Notes under the pieces: model-generated
What the model was told of the DNA's origin: nothing
Database searches by the model: none
What the model saw: only the letters and a program-made list of their open reading frames with translations
Part shown: positions 7,252-16,602 of the stretch, piece by piece
Numbering within the stretch: the stretch's first letter is position 1
How the letters are laid out: every line of letters begins with the position of its first letter
Program-made: the position numbers and the translations under genes
DNA from: Bacteroidaceae bacterium
Lineage (GTDB): Bacteria; Bacteroidota; Bacteroidia; Bacteroidales; Bacteroidaceae
DNA length: 34,943 bases
Direction of reading: 5' to 3'
Assembly: GCA_024698925.1 (NCBI GenBank)
Contig: JAILQO010000063.1
Location: forward strand, 1 to 34,943

Positions 7252-7430
7252 AATATTTGTTTTTTAGCGCGAAGCGCGATGTTTTTGCTCTGATGCTGTC
7301 TGTGTTTTGCGTGCAAAACAATGATGGCTACAGGGCTTGCGTGAAAGCTTGTTTTCAGACGCAAAGCCATGAAGGCAACATGAAGGCCGTAGGCCACAGA
7401 CAGTACCAGAGGGTTTTTATTGTTTTTGTT
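7252..7430 (-). repeat. Right copy of the inverted repeat pair
   Basis: The core 7277-7430 is the inverted partner of 6944-7097. The adjoining hairpin here is GCGC-GAA-GCGC (7267-7277), in the same place as GGTTC-TAC-GAACC in the left copy but of different sequence. Inside the unit, ATGGCTTTGCGT can pair with ACGCAA...AGCCAT, giving a long stem. The repeat ends 20 bases before the stop of the oxidoreductase gene at 7450, so it may also affect that transcript's 3' end. Confidence 0.75.
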
Positions 7431-7449
7431 AAATTATAAGACTGCTATC

Positions 7450-8421
7450 TTAGGAAGCAGTGGTGATGAGGGAGTCGACGGTGCGGAGGACGGCTAAGGA
7501 GTGGTCGAGGAGGCGGTTCATGGTGGCGTAGTCCTCATGCCGTAGGATGTCCGCAAAGGCAGCGAATTCGGGCGCGAGGCGATGGGTGGCAGGACTGAGC
7601 GGAACCTGTTGTGGCTGCTGGCCGCGCAGGCAGAGCGTGATAGCCGACATGGTACTGACGGAGCCGTCAATACGCAGCCAACCGTTGTCGCCCTGCACGA
7701 GCCCAAAACTGGGGGCATCCGTCTCCTTGGAACCTGTGCACAAGCAGCCCCACTCCTGGGCCCCTAATACTGCCGTTCCTGCCAGATCTACGCCATTGAA
7801 GCCGCGACGGCAGTAGTAGTGGGCTTCCTGCGGTTGTCCTAACAGCGCGATAGCGAAGTGGAGGTTGTAGATATTGATGTCCATCAGCGCACCACCTCCT
7901 GCGGCAGGGTCGAAGGCGGGCAATACCTCGCCGTGCAGGTAGGCATCCAGACGGCTGGAGCGTTGGCTGTAGTTGCACTCCACGTGGCGGATGGTGCCCA
8001 GTTGCGGCAGGAGTTCTGTCTGCAACAGATGGAAGGCGGGCAGGTGGAGCAAGGTGACGGCCTCGAAGAGCATCAGGTGGCGCTGGCGAGCTTCCGCAGC
8101 CAGGCGTTGCAACTCCTCCGCACAGAGGCACGCGGGCTTCTCCAAGATCACATGTTTGCCTGCCTGTAGCGCCTGCAAGGCATAGTCGTAATGGACACTA
8201 TTGATGAGTGCAACGTAAACTGTATCTACTTGGGACTCAGATAGTATGTCGTTGTAGCTTGAAGTAACGCGTGAAATGCCGTAGCGGGCTGCCAACGCCT
8301 GTGCCTTCTCCAACGAATGGGGGCGCGCCCAGAGGCTGTGGATGGTGATGCCTGGGGTGGCGGTGATGACGGGCAGGGCCTCCTGCACAATCTTGCCTGA
8401 GCCAATAATGCTGAGATTCAT
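7450..8421 (-). CDS. Gfo/Idh/MocA-family NAD(P)-dependent oxidoreductase
   Basis: The product is 323 residues, counting from the ATG at 8421 ([16 protein letters not shown]). The longer open frame upstream crosses the promoter region, and the family always starts right at the Rossmann strand. GSGKI (7-11) is the dinucleotide-binding loop. EKP (94-96, in [10 protein letters not shown]) is the family signature containing the catalytic-site lysine. The C-terminal half, with [21 protein letters not shown], is the usual alpha/beta substrate domain. Members oxidise or reduce sugars, inositols and related polyols; the substrate here cannot be read from sequence. It is transcribed divergently from queF with about 110 bases between the starts. 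No operon partner is present. Confidence 0.85.
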   Translation of the reverse strand: MNLSIIGSGKIVQEALPVITATPGITIHSLWARPHSLEKAQALAARYGISRVTSSYNDILSESQVDTVYVALINSVHYDYALQALQAGKHVILEKPACLCAEELQRLAAEARQRHLMLFEAVTLLHLPAFHLLQTELLPQLGTIRHVECNYSQRSSRLDAYLHGEVLPAFDPAAGGGALMDINIYNLHFAIALLGQPQEAHYYCRRGFNGVDLAGTAVLGAQEWGCLCTGSKETDAPSFGLVQGDNGWLRIDGSVSTMSAITLCLRGQQPQQVPLSPATHRLAPEFAAFADILRHEDYATMNRLLDHSLAVLRTVDSLITTAS

Positions 8422-8450
8422 ATTGCGTGCGGATGAGAATAAAATCTGCG

Positions 8451-8458
8451 CAAAGATA
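8451..8458 (-). promoter_or_regulatory. Probable -7 element of the oxidoreductase gene
   Basis: TATCTTTG on the minus strand, 29 bases before the ATG at 8421. A clear TTTG at the -33 distance is not seen. Confidence 0.5.
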
Positions 8459-8500
8459 GCGAAAAATGTAGAAAAGGTGTGTGATGTGAAGGAAAAATCG

Positions 8501-8508
8501 TACCTTTG
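8501..8508 (+). promoter_or_regulatory. Probable -7 element of queF
   Basis: TACCTTTG on the plus strand, 22 bases before the ATG at 8531. It stands back to back with the oxidoreductase promoter. The -33 box is poor, and no preQ1-type riboswitch can fit in so short a leader. Confidence 0.55.
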
Positions 8509-8530
8509 CGGCGAAATATTACAAGAAACT

Positions 8531-9013
8531 ATGGTACAAGACATTGAAAACGCGAAGGGTAGGGAGCAGGACGGACTGTCGGCTCTCGGCAAGAAGACTG
8601 AGTACAAGAGTGACTATGCACCCGAGGTGCTGGAGACCTTTGTGAACCGCCACCCCGATAATGATTACTGGGTGCGCTTCAACTGCCCCGAATTCACCTC
8701 GTTGTGCCCCATTACGGGACAGCCCGACTTCGCGGAAATCCGCATCAATTACCTGCCCGGTGAGCGTATGGTGGAATCGAAGTCGCTGAAGCTGTATCTG
8801 TTCAGCTTCCGCAATCACGGTGACTTCCACGAGGACTGCGTGAACACCATCATGAAGGACCTGATCAAGCTGATGGACCCCAAGTATATTGAGGTTATTG
8901 GTCTCTTCACACCCCGTGGTGGCATCAGCATTTATCCTTATGCCAACTACGGACGGCCAGGTACCAAGTATGAGGAGATGGCGCAGTACAGGCTACTCCA
9001 CCACGATTTGTAG
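8531..9013 (+). CDS. queF: NADPH-dependent 7-cyano-7-deazaguanine reductase
   Basis: QueF reduces preQ0 to preQ1 in queuosine biosynthesis, the step before insertion into tRNA by Tgt. The 160-residue product has the short single-domain (B. subtilis-type) form. The QueF motif ESKSLK is at 82-87 within [20 protein letters not shown]. The nucleophilic cysteine is C59 in [12 protein letters not shown], with the partner aspartate D66. The ATG at 8531 was chosen because it follows the -7 box at normal distance; the longer upstream frame overlaps the divergent gene. A rho-independent terminator follows at 9102. It stands alone, without other queuosine genes nearby. Confidence 0.93.
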   Translation: MVQDIENAKGREQDGLSALGKKTEYKSDYAPEVLETFVNRHPDNDYWVRFNCPEFTSLCPITGQPDFAEIRINYLPGERMVESKSLKLYLFSFRNHGDFHEDCVNTIMKDLIKLMDPKYIEVIGLFTPRGGISIYPYANYGRPGTKYEEMAQYRLLHHDL

Positions 9014-9101
9014 CGTGCAGTTCAGTCCCATCAGCACGATGTGAAACATCAAAATTGTTTCAAAAACAGACAAATTCTTATCAAATCGGGTCTCAAAAGA
9101 G

Positions 9102-9132
9102 AAGGTATAATCAATTTATACCTTTTTTTTTT
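9102..9132 (+). terminator. Rho-independent terminator after queF
   Basis: AAGGTATA (9102-9109) pairs with TATACCTT (9117-9124) around a 7-base loop and is followed by a run of eight T (9125-9132). The T run supplies part of the TTTG box of the next promoter. Confidence 0.8.
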
Positions 9133-9161
9133 GCGCATAAGTGAGGTTTTCTCTATCTTTG
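9130..9161 (+). promoter_or_regulatory. Promoter of the exopolysaccharide-type operon
   Basis: TTTG (9130-9133), a 20-base spacer and TATCTTTG (9154-9161) form a perfect Bacteroidetes promoter. The leader to the ATG at 9238 is about 70 bases. Confidence 0.8.
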
Positions 9162-9237
9162 CCACCTCTAACCAATTCTGATTTGTAAATTAATAAAAAA
9201 TTGAACACGATCCTGTCGATGTGCCTTACAGCCTGAT

Positions 9238-10524
9238 ATGGACTCAATGTCTGTCATATCATATTACTTTAGACTGATTGTGACGTACGCCACTTATTAC
9301 CTGACGTATTATCATGATCTGTTTGTTGAATATCCTTTTGAGGTGCAGACTGCTGTGTGGGCACAGCAATGGGCGTTGATTATGATGCTGATGATTGTCG
9401 TACTGCTGGCACGTAAGCATAAGCAACGCCGACAGGTGCGTCATGCGCGCAAAAAACTTCAAAAGCTCTTTGGCGATGCCGTCCAACAGGTCTTTAATAC
9501 GGACGACCGCATGATGACGCGTGAGGAGATTGTGAAGTTGTTCAAGATAACGGAGAAAGAAGCCAATCGTCGGGAGTTGCTCAAGAACAACATGGAACGA
9601 CGTGAGATGTGCTATTATATCTATGATAGCCTGATTCACGACGAGGTGGCCAGCCCCACCAAACATGGCAATATCCATCTGCTGATGGAGATCTTCAACC
9701 TGCCCTCCTTCCTGGAAACCGAGGTCAGCGTGGGCAGTATGCGCAACAAGGTCGTTGCGATGGACATGATCCGTTCTTTCAAACTCTATATCAGTCCCTG
9801 GGTCATCAACAAACTGCTGAACTCCAAACAGGTCCGCGTGCGCCGTCTGGCCATGTACGCATCGGTGATGTCGAGTTCCGACAGCGAGTTGGAGTACTTT
9901 GAGACCGACTTCTTTGATGAAAACTGCTGTATCTTCGATGAGATAGAGTTGGGCTACACGCTCCATCGCCGCAGGGCTGCAGGACTGAAACTGCCGAATC
10001 TGGCGCATTGGGCCCATTTCCAGAAGAACGACAATACCAAGTGCATGTTTGTCCGTCTGATGCGCCGCTTTGACCAGCGGGAATACTGCGAGCAACTGAG
10101 GTCGCTATTCCTGGAAAGCAAGCACAAGAAGCTGATTGAGGAGATTTCGCGCACGTGGGGCTACCTGCACTATACGGACGGCGAACAGCTGCTGGTGAAT
10201 ACGATGCTGACGCAGCCTGACGATACGAAGGTGGCCATCATGCACGCTGTCACGCGTATGGCTTCAGGACAGAATCTGGAATTGCTGCTGGACGGCTATC
10301 AGAATACCACCAACCCGCACGTGCGCTTTGAGGCGCTCCGCTGCATGTGGAGCTATGGCGATGAGGGTCGGCGAATGCTAAATAAACTGGAAGCGGAGGC
10401 AGAACCTGCGGACCTGAAGTTCTTTGCCTTCTTCCACAACCCCATTACGCTCGAGAAAATACCGCTGGACAAGGAACAGGCCTACCATCCCTCTGTCGAA
10501 ACGGTGTACGCAATGTCATACTAA
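9238..10524 (+). CDS. Membrane-anchored HEAT-repeat protein, first gene of the putative exopolysaccharide operon
   Basis: The product has 428 residues. One strong transmembrane segment lies at about 42-58 (WAQQWALIMMLMIVVLLA) and is followed at once by a basic stretch (RKHKQRRQVRHARKK), which places the large C-terminal part in the cytoplasm. Residues of roughly 150-400 form repeated helix pairs of HEAT type (for example VRVRRLAMYASVM and PHVRFEALRCMWSYGDEGRRML). It has no catalytic motif. It precedes the glycosyltransferase by 19 bases, so a scaffold or regulatory partner of the synthase is the natural inference. Other adaptors such as phycocyanobilin-lyase-like HEAT proteins are less likely in this setting. 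The start could also be the ATG three codons later. Confidence 0.7.
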   Translation: MDSMSVISYYFRLIVTYATYYLTYYHDLFVEYPFEVQTAVWAQQWALIMMLMIVVLLARKHKQRRQVRHARKKLQKLFGDAVQQVFNTDDRMMTREEIVKLFKITEKEANRRELLKNNMERREMCYYIYDSLIHDEVASPTKHGNIHLLMEIFNLPSFLETEVSVGSMRNKVVAMDMIRSFKLYISPWVINKLLNSKQVRVRRLAMYASVMSSSDSELEYFETDFFDENCCIFDEIELGYTLHRRRAAGLKLPNLAHWAHFQKNDNTKCMFVRLMRRFDQREYCEQLRSLFLESKHKKLIEEISRTWGYLHYTDGEQLLVNTMLTQPDDTKVAIMHAVTRMASGQNLELLLDGYQNTTNPHVRFEALRCMWSYGDEGRRMLNKLEAEAEPADLKFFAFFHNPITLEKIPLDKEQAYHPSVETVYAMSY

Positions 10525-10543
10525 AGAGAAAACAGACTGCCCT

Positions 10544-11977
10544 ATGTGGTTACAAATATATTACATATTCTGCTACATCATCTTTGGCTACTCGATGGCC
10601 ATCATGGCTGGTTATCTGTACTTTATCCTGCAGAGCTACCGTGCGCAGCACAAGCTGTCCATCGATATGCCGGACGATGAGACCATCAAATACCTGATGA
10701 AAGGATCTCCGCTCACGCCGGCGGTGTCCATCATCGCACCTGCCTACAACGAGGAAGTCACTATTATTGATAATGTGCACTCGCTGATGCAGATAGACTA
10801 TCCCGACTACGAAATCATCATTATCAACGATGCCTCCAGCGATCGCACGTTGGAACTGCTGATTGAGAACTTCGAAATGGTGGAGGTGCCTTACGACGTG
10901 GCGATGCGTGTGCCCTCGAAGCCTATCAAACGCGTACTCAAGAGCACAAATCCAGCGTACTCCAAGCTGGTTGTGGTGGACAAGGAGCGTGGTGGACGTA
11001 AGAGTGACGGCTCCAATGCGGGTATCAATGTCTGTTCCAACAAGTACTTTGTCTGTACGGACGTGGACTGTATCGTGGAGCCGATGGCGCTGTACCGCAT
11101 GATGTGGCTCGTGGTGAACAGTCATGTGCCGACCATCGGTGTGTCCGCAACGATGCTGATGAGTAACGGCTGCGTGGTGGGAGACGGACGTGTGGTGGAG
11201 GCCAAGGTGCCCAAGCGCATCCTCCCGATGTTCCAGCAACTGGAGTACATGCGCTCATTCCTGATTGGTAAACTGGGGTGGTCCACCATCAATGCCCTGC
11301 CCAACATCTCGGGTGGCTTCGGACTGTTTGATACGGATGTCGTGGTGAAATCCGGCGGCTATGATAATACGAGTATGGCTGAGGACGTGGACATGCTGTT
11401 GCGTATGGTCACGTATATGAAGAACAGCGGTCAGCCTTTCCGCATCGCGCAGGTGCCGAAGGTTTGTTGCTGGACAGAGGGCCCGCCCACCCTGAAGGCG
11501 CTGTACCGTCAGCGTGTCCGTTGGGCGCGTGGACTGTTTGAGATTATGAGCAACCACCGCAAGCTGATTCTCAATCCTCACTACGGTCCTATCGGCGCTT
11601 TCACGCTACCGTACATCTTCCTCTTTGAATTCATGGCACCGATGCTGGAGTTGTTCGGTTACCTCTTTATGATATGGCTGCTGTTTGTGGGCGGTATCAA
11701 CTGGGGCACGGCGTTCATCATCTTCGGTATGGTTTATCTGTTCTCCGTGCTGATGGCCTTTTTCCTGCTGTACTTTGACTACTCCACAGAGGCTGTGAAC
11801 TGGCACAACCGTGAGCACAGCTACTTGCATCTGCTGGTGGCTGCGTGTCTGGAGCCGATTATCTATCATCCGCTTATCTCATATTGCTCCAACGTGGGCT
11901 ACTTCCAATATATTACCAAGACAACGGCTGTGTGGAAGCCCATCCAGCGTCAAGGTGTGAAGAAGAAAACATCATGA
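10544..11977 (+). CDS. Processive GT2 family membrane glycosyltransferase (polysaccharide synthase)
   Basis: The 477-residue protein is a GT-A enzyme with the whole signature of synthases such as BcsA, PgaC and hyaluronan synthase: the nucleotide-binding opening APAYNE (65-70), DVD (173-175) for metal and UDP binding, ED (280-281, in MAEDVDML) for the catalytic base, and QRVRW (323-327), the QxxRW motif that binds the growing chain. One membrane helix lies at about 5-30 and three or so after 350. Such enzymes polymerise a sugar on the cytoplasmic face and push it through the membrane. There is no PilZ domain, so direct c-di-GMP control is not evident. The start was set at 10544 since the longer frame overlaps the previous gene. 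It overlaps the next gene by 4 bases. Confidence 0.88.
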   Translation: MWLQIYYIFCYIIFGYSMAIMAGYLYFILQSYRAQHKLSIDMPDDETIKYLMKGSPLTPAVSIIAPAYNEEVTIIDNVHSLMQIDYPDYEIIIINDASSDRTLELLIENFEMVEVPYDVAMRVPSKPIKRVLKSTNPAYSKLVVVDKERGGRKSDGSNAGINVCSNKYFVCTDVDCIVEPMALYRMMWLVVNSHVPTIGVSATMLMSNGCVVGDGRVVEAKVPKRILPMFQQLEYMRSFLIGKLGWSTINALPNISGGFGLFDTDVVVKSGGYDNTSMAEDVDMLLRMVTYMKNSGQPFRIAQVPKVCCWTEGPPTLKALYRQRVRWARGLFEIMSNHRKLILNPHYGPIGAFTLPYIFLFEFMAPMLELFGYLFMIWLLFVGGINWGTAFIIFGMVYLFSVLMAFFLLYFDYSTEAVNWHNREHSYLHLLVAACLEPIIYHPLISYCSNVGYFQYITKTTAVWKPIQRQGVKKKTS

Positions 11978-14829
11978 AAAATAATCAATCCATAGGCCCT
12001 ATATGCCCCATGAGCCTCATTCGTACCATACGGTTCATCGCTGTGCTGCTCCTGCTCAGCCTGCCTCTCATGATGCAGGCTCAGGCGCTCCTTCATGTGC
12101 CACAATACTATACGGAAAGGGCGGAGAGCTTCATGCAAGCAGGTTCGTGGCAGGAGATGAAGCGTGAGGTGGACGAGGGACTGAAGGAATATCCCGATGA
12201 TCCGAACCTGCGCTATCTCAACGGACGCTATTTCTATATGGCGAAGGACCTGCAGGAGGCTCGTTACAATTTCGTGCGTGCCATTCAGGAAGATGACCAG
12301 CACTTCAAGGCCAAGCGTATGCTCGTGGATGTGGAGGATGACCTCAAGCACTATTCCAGTTCTATTTGCTATATCAACGAGTTGCTGGAGTTTGAGCCCT
12401 ACGACCGTGACTTGTGGCGGCGCAAGATAGGCATCTACCGCAAAATGGGTAATCACAATCAGGCCGATGCGCTGCTGCAACGACTGGCATTCATCTATCC
12501 TAATGACACGGTCGTGCGCAACGAGCTGCGTAACAGCACGCGTGGAACCTGGAATGACATCCTGCTCAAGAGCACACTGGAGGAGTCAGCACATAATCTG
12601 GAGAAATGGATTGATCTGGATCCGATGAACCTCAGCTACTATGAGGAGCTCGTCAGCGTCTATGAAAGGATGGGCGAGTACGAGCGTGCCTTAGGTGCTG
12701 TCAACAGGGGCCTCTACCGATTCCCGCGGAATATGGTGCTGGTACATAAGGGACTTGGCATTATGACGAGTATGGGACTCTATGCGCAGGCGTTGAACTT
12801 TGCCAAGCAGCATGGGGCAGACCAACGACTCTATGCCAGTCTGCTGCAGGAAGTGGTTGACGATGCACGACTGCGAGATCCGTATGAGTCCAACGGCCGA
12901 CTCTTTGAGTTGACAGGAAGCCAAGAAGCACTCACGTATCTGCTCAATACATCGCTCACGCGAGGCTATCTGGATGATGCCAGAACATACTTGGGTATTG
13001 CCATGAAGCGTGACGGACGTTCCATCAAGCTCCTGGCAAAGCTCTACGGACTGGAGAAACGGTGTGGCAATGAGCAGGCGGCACTACGCGTACTGAACGA
13101 GATGGCCGAGAAGTCGCCTCTTGACGAGGAGATCAATCTGGAATACGCCGAGCTCATGATAGAACTGGCATCCAAGGAGATGGAGACGGCACAATGGCCG
13201 GAGGCATACAAGAATCTGGAGAAAGCACTGAGTCTGCTCAAGCCGCAGGATGATGCCTGGGCAGGGGCCGTCGCCCGTCAGATCACGGTGCTGGGACGTA
13301 TGGGTGATTTCATCGGTGCCAGAGACTTATACAAGAAAATGGCTCCCCTCACCAAGATCAGCACGTCGCTACGATTCGGCTCGGCTTACGAGGAAGCGAT
13401 TGCCAACCACCTGAAAGTACTCCTGGAGGAACAGCGCTATGAGGAGGCCCTGATGGAAGGTAAGGAACTGTTGGATGTCGTCTATAACAGCGAAGCGGCC
13501 CTGCGCTGCTGTATCAATGCGGCACAGTCGCTCCATCGTGATGGCGATTTTCAGGCTTTTGCACAACAAGGCTATGACGCTTATCCCAACACACCTTATT
13601 TCATCATTAAGCAGGCCATGTCGCTACGTCAGCAAGGGCGCAATGCCGAGGCGCTGGAAATGTTACAGTTGAGGGATGAATATGACGAATGGATGAATCC
13701 GCAACTGATTGTGGCTTTCTCTGGCGTGGCGGATGAATGGGCCAATGACCTGATCAAGAGTCACATGCCGGACGTGGCGGTGGAAGTAGTGGACAGGGCT
13801 TTGTTGAATGATCCAACCAACAAGGCGTTGCTCTACACCAAAGGTCTGGCACTTGAGAATATGAAGGAATGGGAACAGGCTTATGCACTCCAAAGTCGCA
13901 ACTACGACCCCAGCAACGCGGAACAGCAGAGCTGGTATGAACACATGCGCTATCTCGGATTCCGCAGTATGAAGAATCGCATCGACGCCAGTTACACTCA
14001 TGCCGTCTATGACTCGCGTAGTGCCGGACAGGTGAGCACGGCCCATCTGTACTCCATCGCCAGTGTGGCCTATAGCCGACTGGAGAAGCGTGATTCATAC
14101 ACGGGCCAGATTAGTTATAAGGGCATCGACGGCTATCACGTAACCATCGAGGATGAGGACGAGTCAACCTATGAAGAGAACGAGGCCGGAGGAACTGGGC
14201 TGGAATTCATGGGGCAGTGGGAGCATAGCTTCAACCACCGCTGGACGGGTATGGCCAGTGTGTCCTATGGTACGCGATTCTTCAACAAGCTGGGCGTTAA
14301 TCTCTCTGCCAGCTATGCGATGGACGATGGTTGGACACCCTCGCTGCGACTGAGTTATCGACGCACCCCCAAGACTTATCTCTTCATCGGGACGGATACC
14401 ATCTCGCAGGCTGAGTATGGCAAGTACCATCTGTTCATGCTGGCTCCCTCGATTGAGAAGGCGTGGGAACGGATTCGTGTGACGGGTAATGCAGACCTCT
14501 CCCTCCTGAAGGGTAGCGTCTATTACAATATCGGACTGAAGGGTAAGCTGTTCATCAATGACGATAACGTCTCGTCCATTTCCCTTGTGACCGGCTTCGG
14601 TTCCTTCCCTGAACTGCAGTTCTTCGAGCAGACGGCACTCCGTGGCCTCTCGCATACCAATACAATGATTGGGTTTGATGCCCAATATCTCTGTACGAAC
14701 AACTTCTGTCTGGGACTCACGGGTAGCTGGAATACCTGCTACAATCCTTACCGCCAAGAGAACGGACAACTGGGGGACTCCTATCGGAATATATATAGCA
14801 TTATGCTCCAGGCACATGTCGCATTCTAA
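11974..14829 (+). CDS. TPR-rich periplasmic domain fused to an outer-membrane beta-barrel (YaiO/PgaA-like)
   Basis: The product is 951 residues. A signal peptide lies near the start (MSLIRTIRFIAVLLLLSLPL, ending MQAQA), so the functional start may be the ATG 12 codons in. Residues of about 40-660 are tetratricopeptide-type helix pairs (for example the segment around ALLYTKGLALENMKEWEQAY). From about 666 to 951 the sequence turns to amphipathic strands and ends with phenylalanine (MLQAHVAF), as outer-membrane barrels do. The architecture, periplasmic TPR plus C-terminal barrel, is that of PgaA/BcsC-type exporters, and the barrel resembles the YaiO family. Its ATG lies within the glycosyltransferase stop (ATGA), implying coupled translation and joint assembly. 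Exporter function is inferred from this layout. Confidence 0.75.
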   Translation: MKNNQSIGPICPMSLIRTIRFIAVLLLLSLPLMMQAQALLHVPQYYTERAESFMQAGSWQEMKREVDEGLKEYPDDPNLRYLNGRYFYMAKDLQEARYNFVRAIQEDDQHFKAKRMLVDVEDDLKHYSSSICYINELLEFEPYDRDLWRRKIGIYRKMGNHNQADALLQRLAFIYPNDTVVRNELRNSTRGTWNDILLKSTLEESAHNLEKWIDLDPMNLSYYEELVSVYERMGEYERALGAVNRGLYRFPRNMVLVHKGLGIMTSMGLYAQALNFAKQHGADQRLYASLLQEVVDDARLRDPYESNGRLFELTGSQEALTYLLNTSLTRGYLDDARTYLGIAMKRDGRSIKLLAKLYGLEKRCGNEQAALRVLNEMAEKSPLDEEINLEYAELMIELASKEMETAQWPEAYKNLEKALSLLKPQDDAWAGAVARQITVLGRMGDFIGARDLYKKMAPLTKISTSLRFGSAYEEAIANHLKVLLEEQRYEEALMEGKELLDVVYNSEAALRCCINAAQSLHRDGDFQAFAQQGYDAYPNTPYFIIKQAMSLRQQGRNAEALEMLQLRDEYDEWMNPQLIVAFSGVADEWANDLIKSHMPDVAVEVVDRALLNDPTNKALLYTKGLALENMKEWEQAYALQSRNYDPSNAEQQSWYEHMRYLGFRSMKNRIDASYTHAVYDSRSAGQVSTAHLYSIASVAYSRLEKRDSYTGQISYKGIDGYHVTIEDEDESTYEENEAGGTGLEFMGQWEHSFNHRWTGMASVSYGTRFFNKLGVNLSASYAMDDGWTPSLRLSYRRTPKTYLFIGTDTISQAEYGKYHLFMLAPSIEKAWERIRVTGNADLSLLKGSVYYNIGLKGKLFINDDNVSSISLVTGFGSFPELQFFEQTALRGLSHTNTMIGFDAQYLCTNNFCLGLTGSWNTCYNPYRQENGQLGDSYRNIYSIMLQAHVAF

Positions 14830-14832
14830 TCA

Positions 14833-16560
14833 ATGACAATGAAGAAAATGCTTCAATACATATTATTATCTGTCTGTCTGCAGACCTTGACCGGATGCCA
14901 GAAGACAGCGGAGATTGAAGACACCGACAGCGTCTTCGAATATCGTGAGATATATTTGCCTGAACAGACTACTAAAGATACGAAAACACTGAAGTTGAAC
15001 CTCGTGGATAACGAGTGGGGCATCTGGGGTCATCATCTGAATAAAGTGTTGCCAAAGAATCCCTCACTTTCGGTGTTTGCCACGATTGGCGGACGTAACA
15101 ACGATGAACAATTCTGCTTCATGTCTGATAAGCTGTTCCAGTATATTGAAGCATATATCCATGACAATTACGGCGCTACGCGCTCGCAACGCTTCGCAAT
15201 CCTGCCGAATGACAATGGCCTCGTCTGTCAGTGTGAACAATGTCGGCGCATCGGCTGTACGACGAACAATGCCACGCCGGCGGTGATGCACATGCTCGAA
15301 CGACTGGCCCATCGCTTCCCGTCGCATACGTTTTTTACCTCATACTATCAGACAACGCGGAATGTACCGGCAAAGCCTATGCCGGTGAATACAGGTGTGC
15401 TCATCAGCGCGATGGACTATGACCTAAACGCGAAGGTGTCAGCAAGGGAACTGCAGTTCGAGAATCTGCTGAGACGATGGGGAGGCGTTACCAAGAACAT
15501 CTACGTCTGGGATTACATCAACAACTTCGATGACTACTTCACGCCGTTCCCCGTATTCAATATCATGCAACGCCGTTTCAAGCTGTATGCGAAAACTGGT
15601 GTTCGCGGCGTATTCCTAAATGGCAGTGGTAGCGACTACAGTACGTTTAGCCGGTTGAAGACTTATGTCCTGGCGGCTATGCTGCGCAACCCTGAATGTG
15701 ATTGGAAGACAGTACTCGAGGAGAGATGTCTAGAGTTCTATCCGGTTACAGGTAAGTTGCTTGCACAATACATCATGAAGCAAGAAGAGTTTGTGGCTAC
15801 CAAGGGTAAGCCCCTCCCGCTCTATGAAGGTGTTGCTACGGCGTTGAAGAATTACCTGAACGAGCAGGACTTTGTAGATTTCCAGAACCAACTGATTCTA
15901 CTCCTGCCTAAGACACAGGGAGATGAACGTGCAGAAATCACGCGACTCAATGCGGCACTTATGCTGACACGACTGGAGATTAGGCGTTTGCATGGCAATA
16001 TCAGGGGCTGCGGTGCTATGTTGGAACAGCTACGACGCATCATTCAGAATGATGTCCGCATCTATAGCGAGTCCTATTGGACGGTAGAAAGTTATATCCA
16101 GGATTATCAAAAGATGTTGCAAGAGGCAGAGGAGATGAAAGGGAAAAATCTTCTTCAGGGCTTGATGCTCACGCCGCTGACAGCGCTGGATCCGGATTAT
16201 TCGGACATCTCAATCCTAACGGACGGTTTGGCTGGCATCCCCTCGAATTATCATTGTGGGCAGATGATTTCCTCGGCTGATCCATCGCTGAAGATTGCTA
16301 TTCCGCACGTCGATGGCATGAAGCGCCTGCGTGTCGGTCTCACCTATAATGCACAGTTCCATATCGCCTTGCCACTTAGTGTCACGCTGATGGCTGGTGA
16401 CAGTGAGATAGAAACGATCAAACCACAACAGCAGGGAATCTCTGGCCGTTACGTAGCAGAGTTCAATATCCCGGCCTCGGCGAATAGGACACTCGTTCTG
16501 GTCATTACGCGAAATACCGAGGAGCGTACGATGGCCATTGATGAGGTGATGGGATTGTGA
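14833..16560 (+). CDS. DUF4838-type lipoprotein, probable glycan-acting enzyme of the operon
   Basis: The product is 575 residues (573 from the second ATG). The lipobox LTGC puts the lipidated cysteine at 22. The region 120-280 shows features I associate with DUF4838: a cysteine cluster CQCEQCRRIGC (C132, C134, C137, C142), the segment YYQTTRNVPAKP and VWDYINNFDDYFTPFPVFN. DUF4838 proteins are thought to have a glycosidase-like barrel, but activity is largely unproven. The last 120 residues look like a beta-sandwich. The start lies three bases after the barrel gene. By position it corresponds to the periplasmic hydrolase or modifying enzyme (PgaB, BcsZ) of known synthase systems. The family is fairly sure; the reaction is unknown. 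Confidence 0.7.
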   Translation: MTMKKMLQYILLSVCLQTLTGCQKTAEIEDTDSVFEYREIYLPEQTTKDTKTLKLNLVDNEWGIWGHHLNKVLPKNPSLSVFATIGGRNNDEQFCFMSDKLFQYIEAYIHDNYGATRSQRFAILPNDNGLVCQCEQCRRIGCTTNNATPAVMHMLERLAHRFPSHTFFTSYYQTTRNVPAKPMPVNTGVLISAMDYDLNAKVSARELQFENLLRRWGGVTKNIYVWDYINNFDDYFTPFPVFNIMQRRFKLYAKTGVRGVFLNGSGSDYSTFSRLKTYVLAAMLRNPECDWKTVLEERCLEFYPVTGKLLAQYIMKQEEFVATKGKPLPLYEGVATALKNYLNEQDFVDFQNQLILLLPKTQGDERAEITRLNAALMLTRLEIRRLHGNIRGCGAMLEQLRRIIQNDVRIYSESYWTVESYIQDYQKMLQEAEEMKGKNLLQGLMLTPLTALDPDYSDISILTDGLAGIPSNYHCGQMISSADPSLKIAIPHVDGMKRLRVGLTYNAQFHIALPLSVTLMAGDSEIETIKPQQQGISGRYVAEFNIPASANRTLVLVITRNTEERTMAIDEVMGL

Positions 16561-16602
16561 GTTTGCTTATAATGAAAACTATAGCGTTATAATAGTACGT
16601 AT

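Noticed and set aside
8509..8530. preQ1 riboswitch in front of queF
   Set aside because: The leader after the -7 box is only about 20 bases, too short for an aptamer.
8422..8607. N-terminal extension of the oxidoreductase by 62 codons
   Set aside because: It would run through both divergent promoters and into queF, and the extra residues do not resemble the family.
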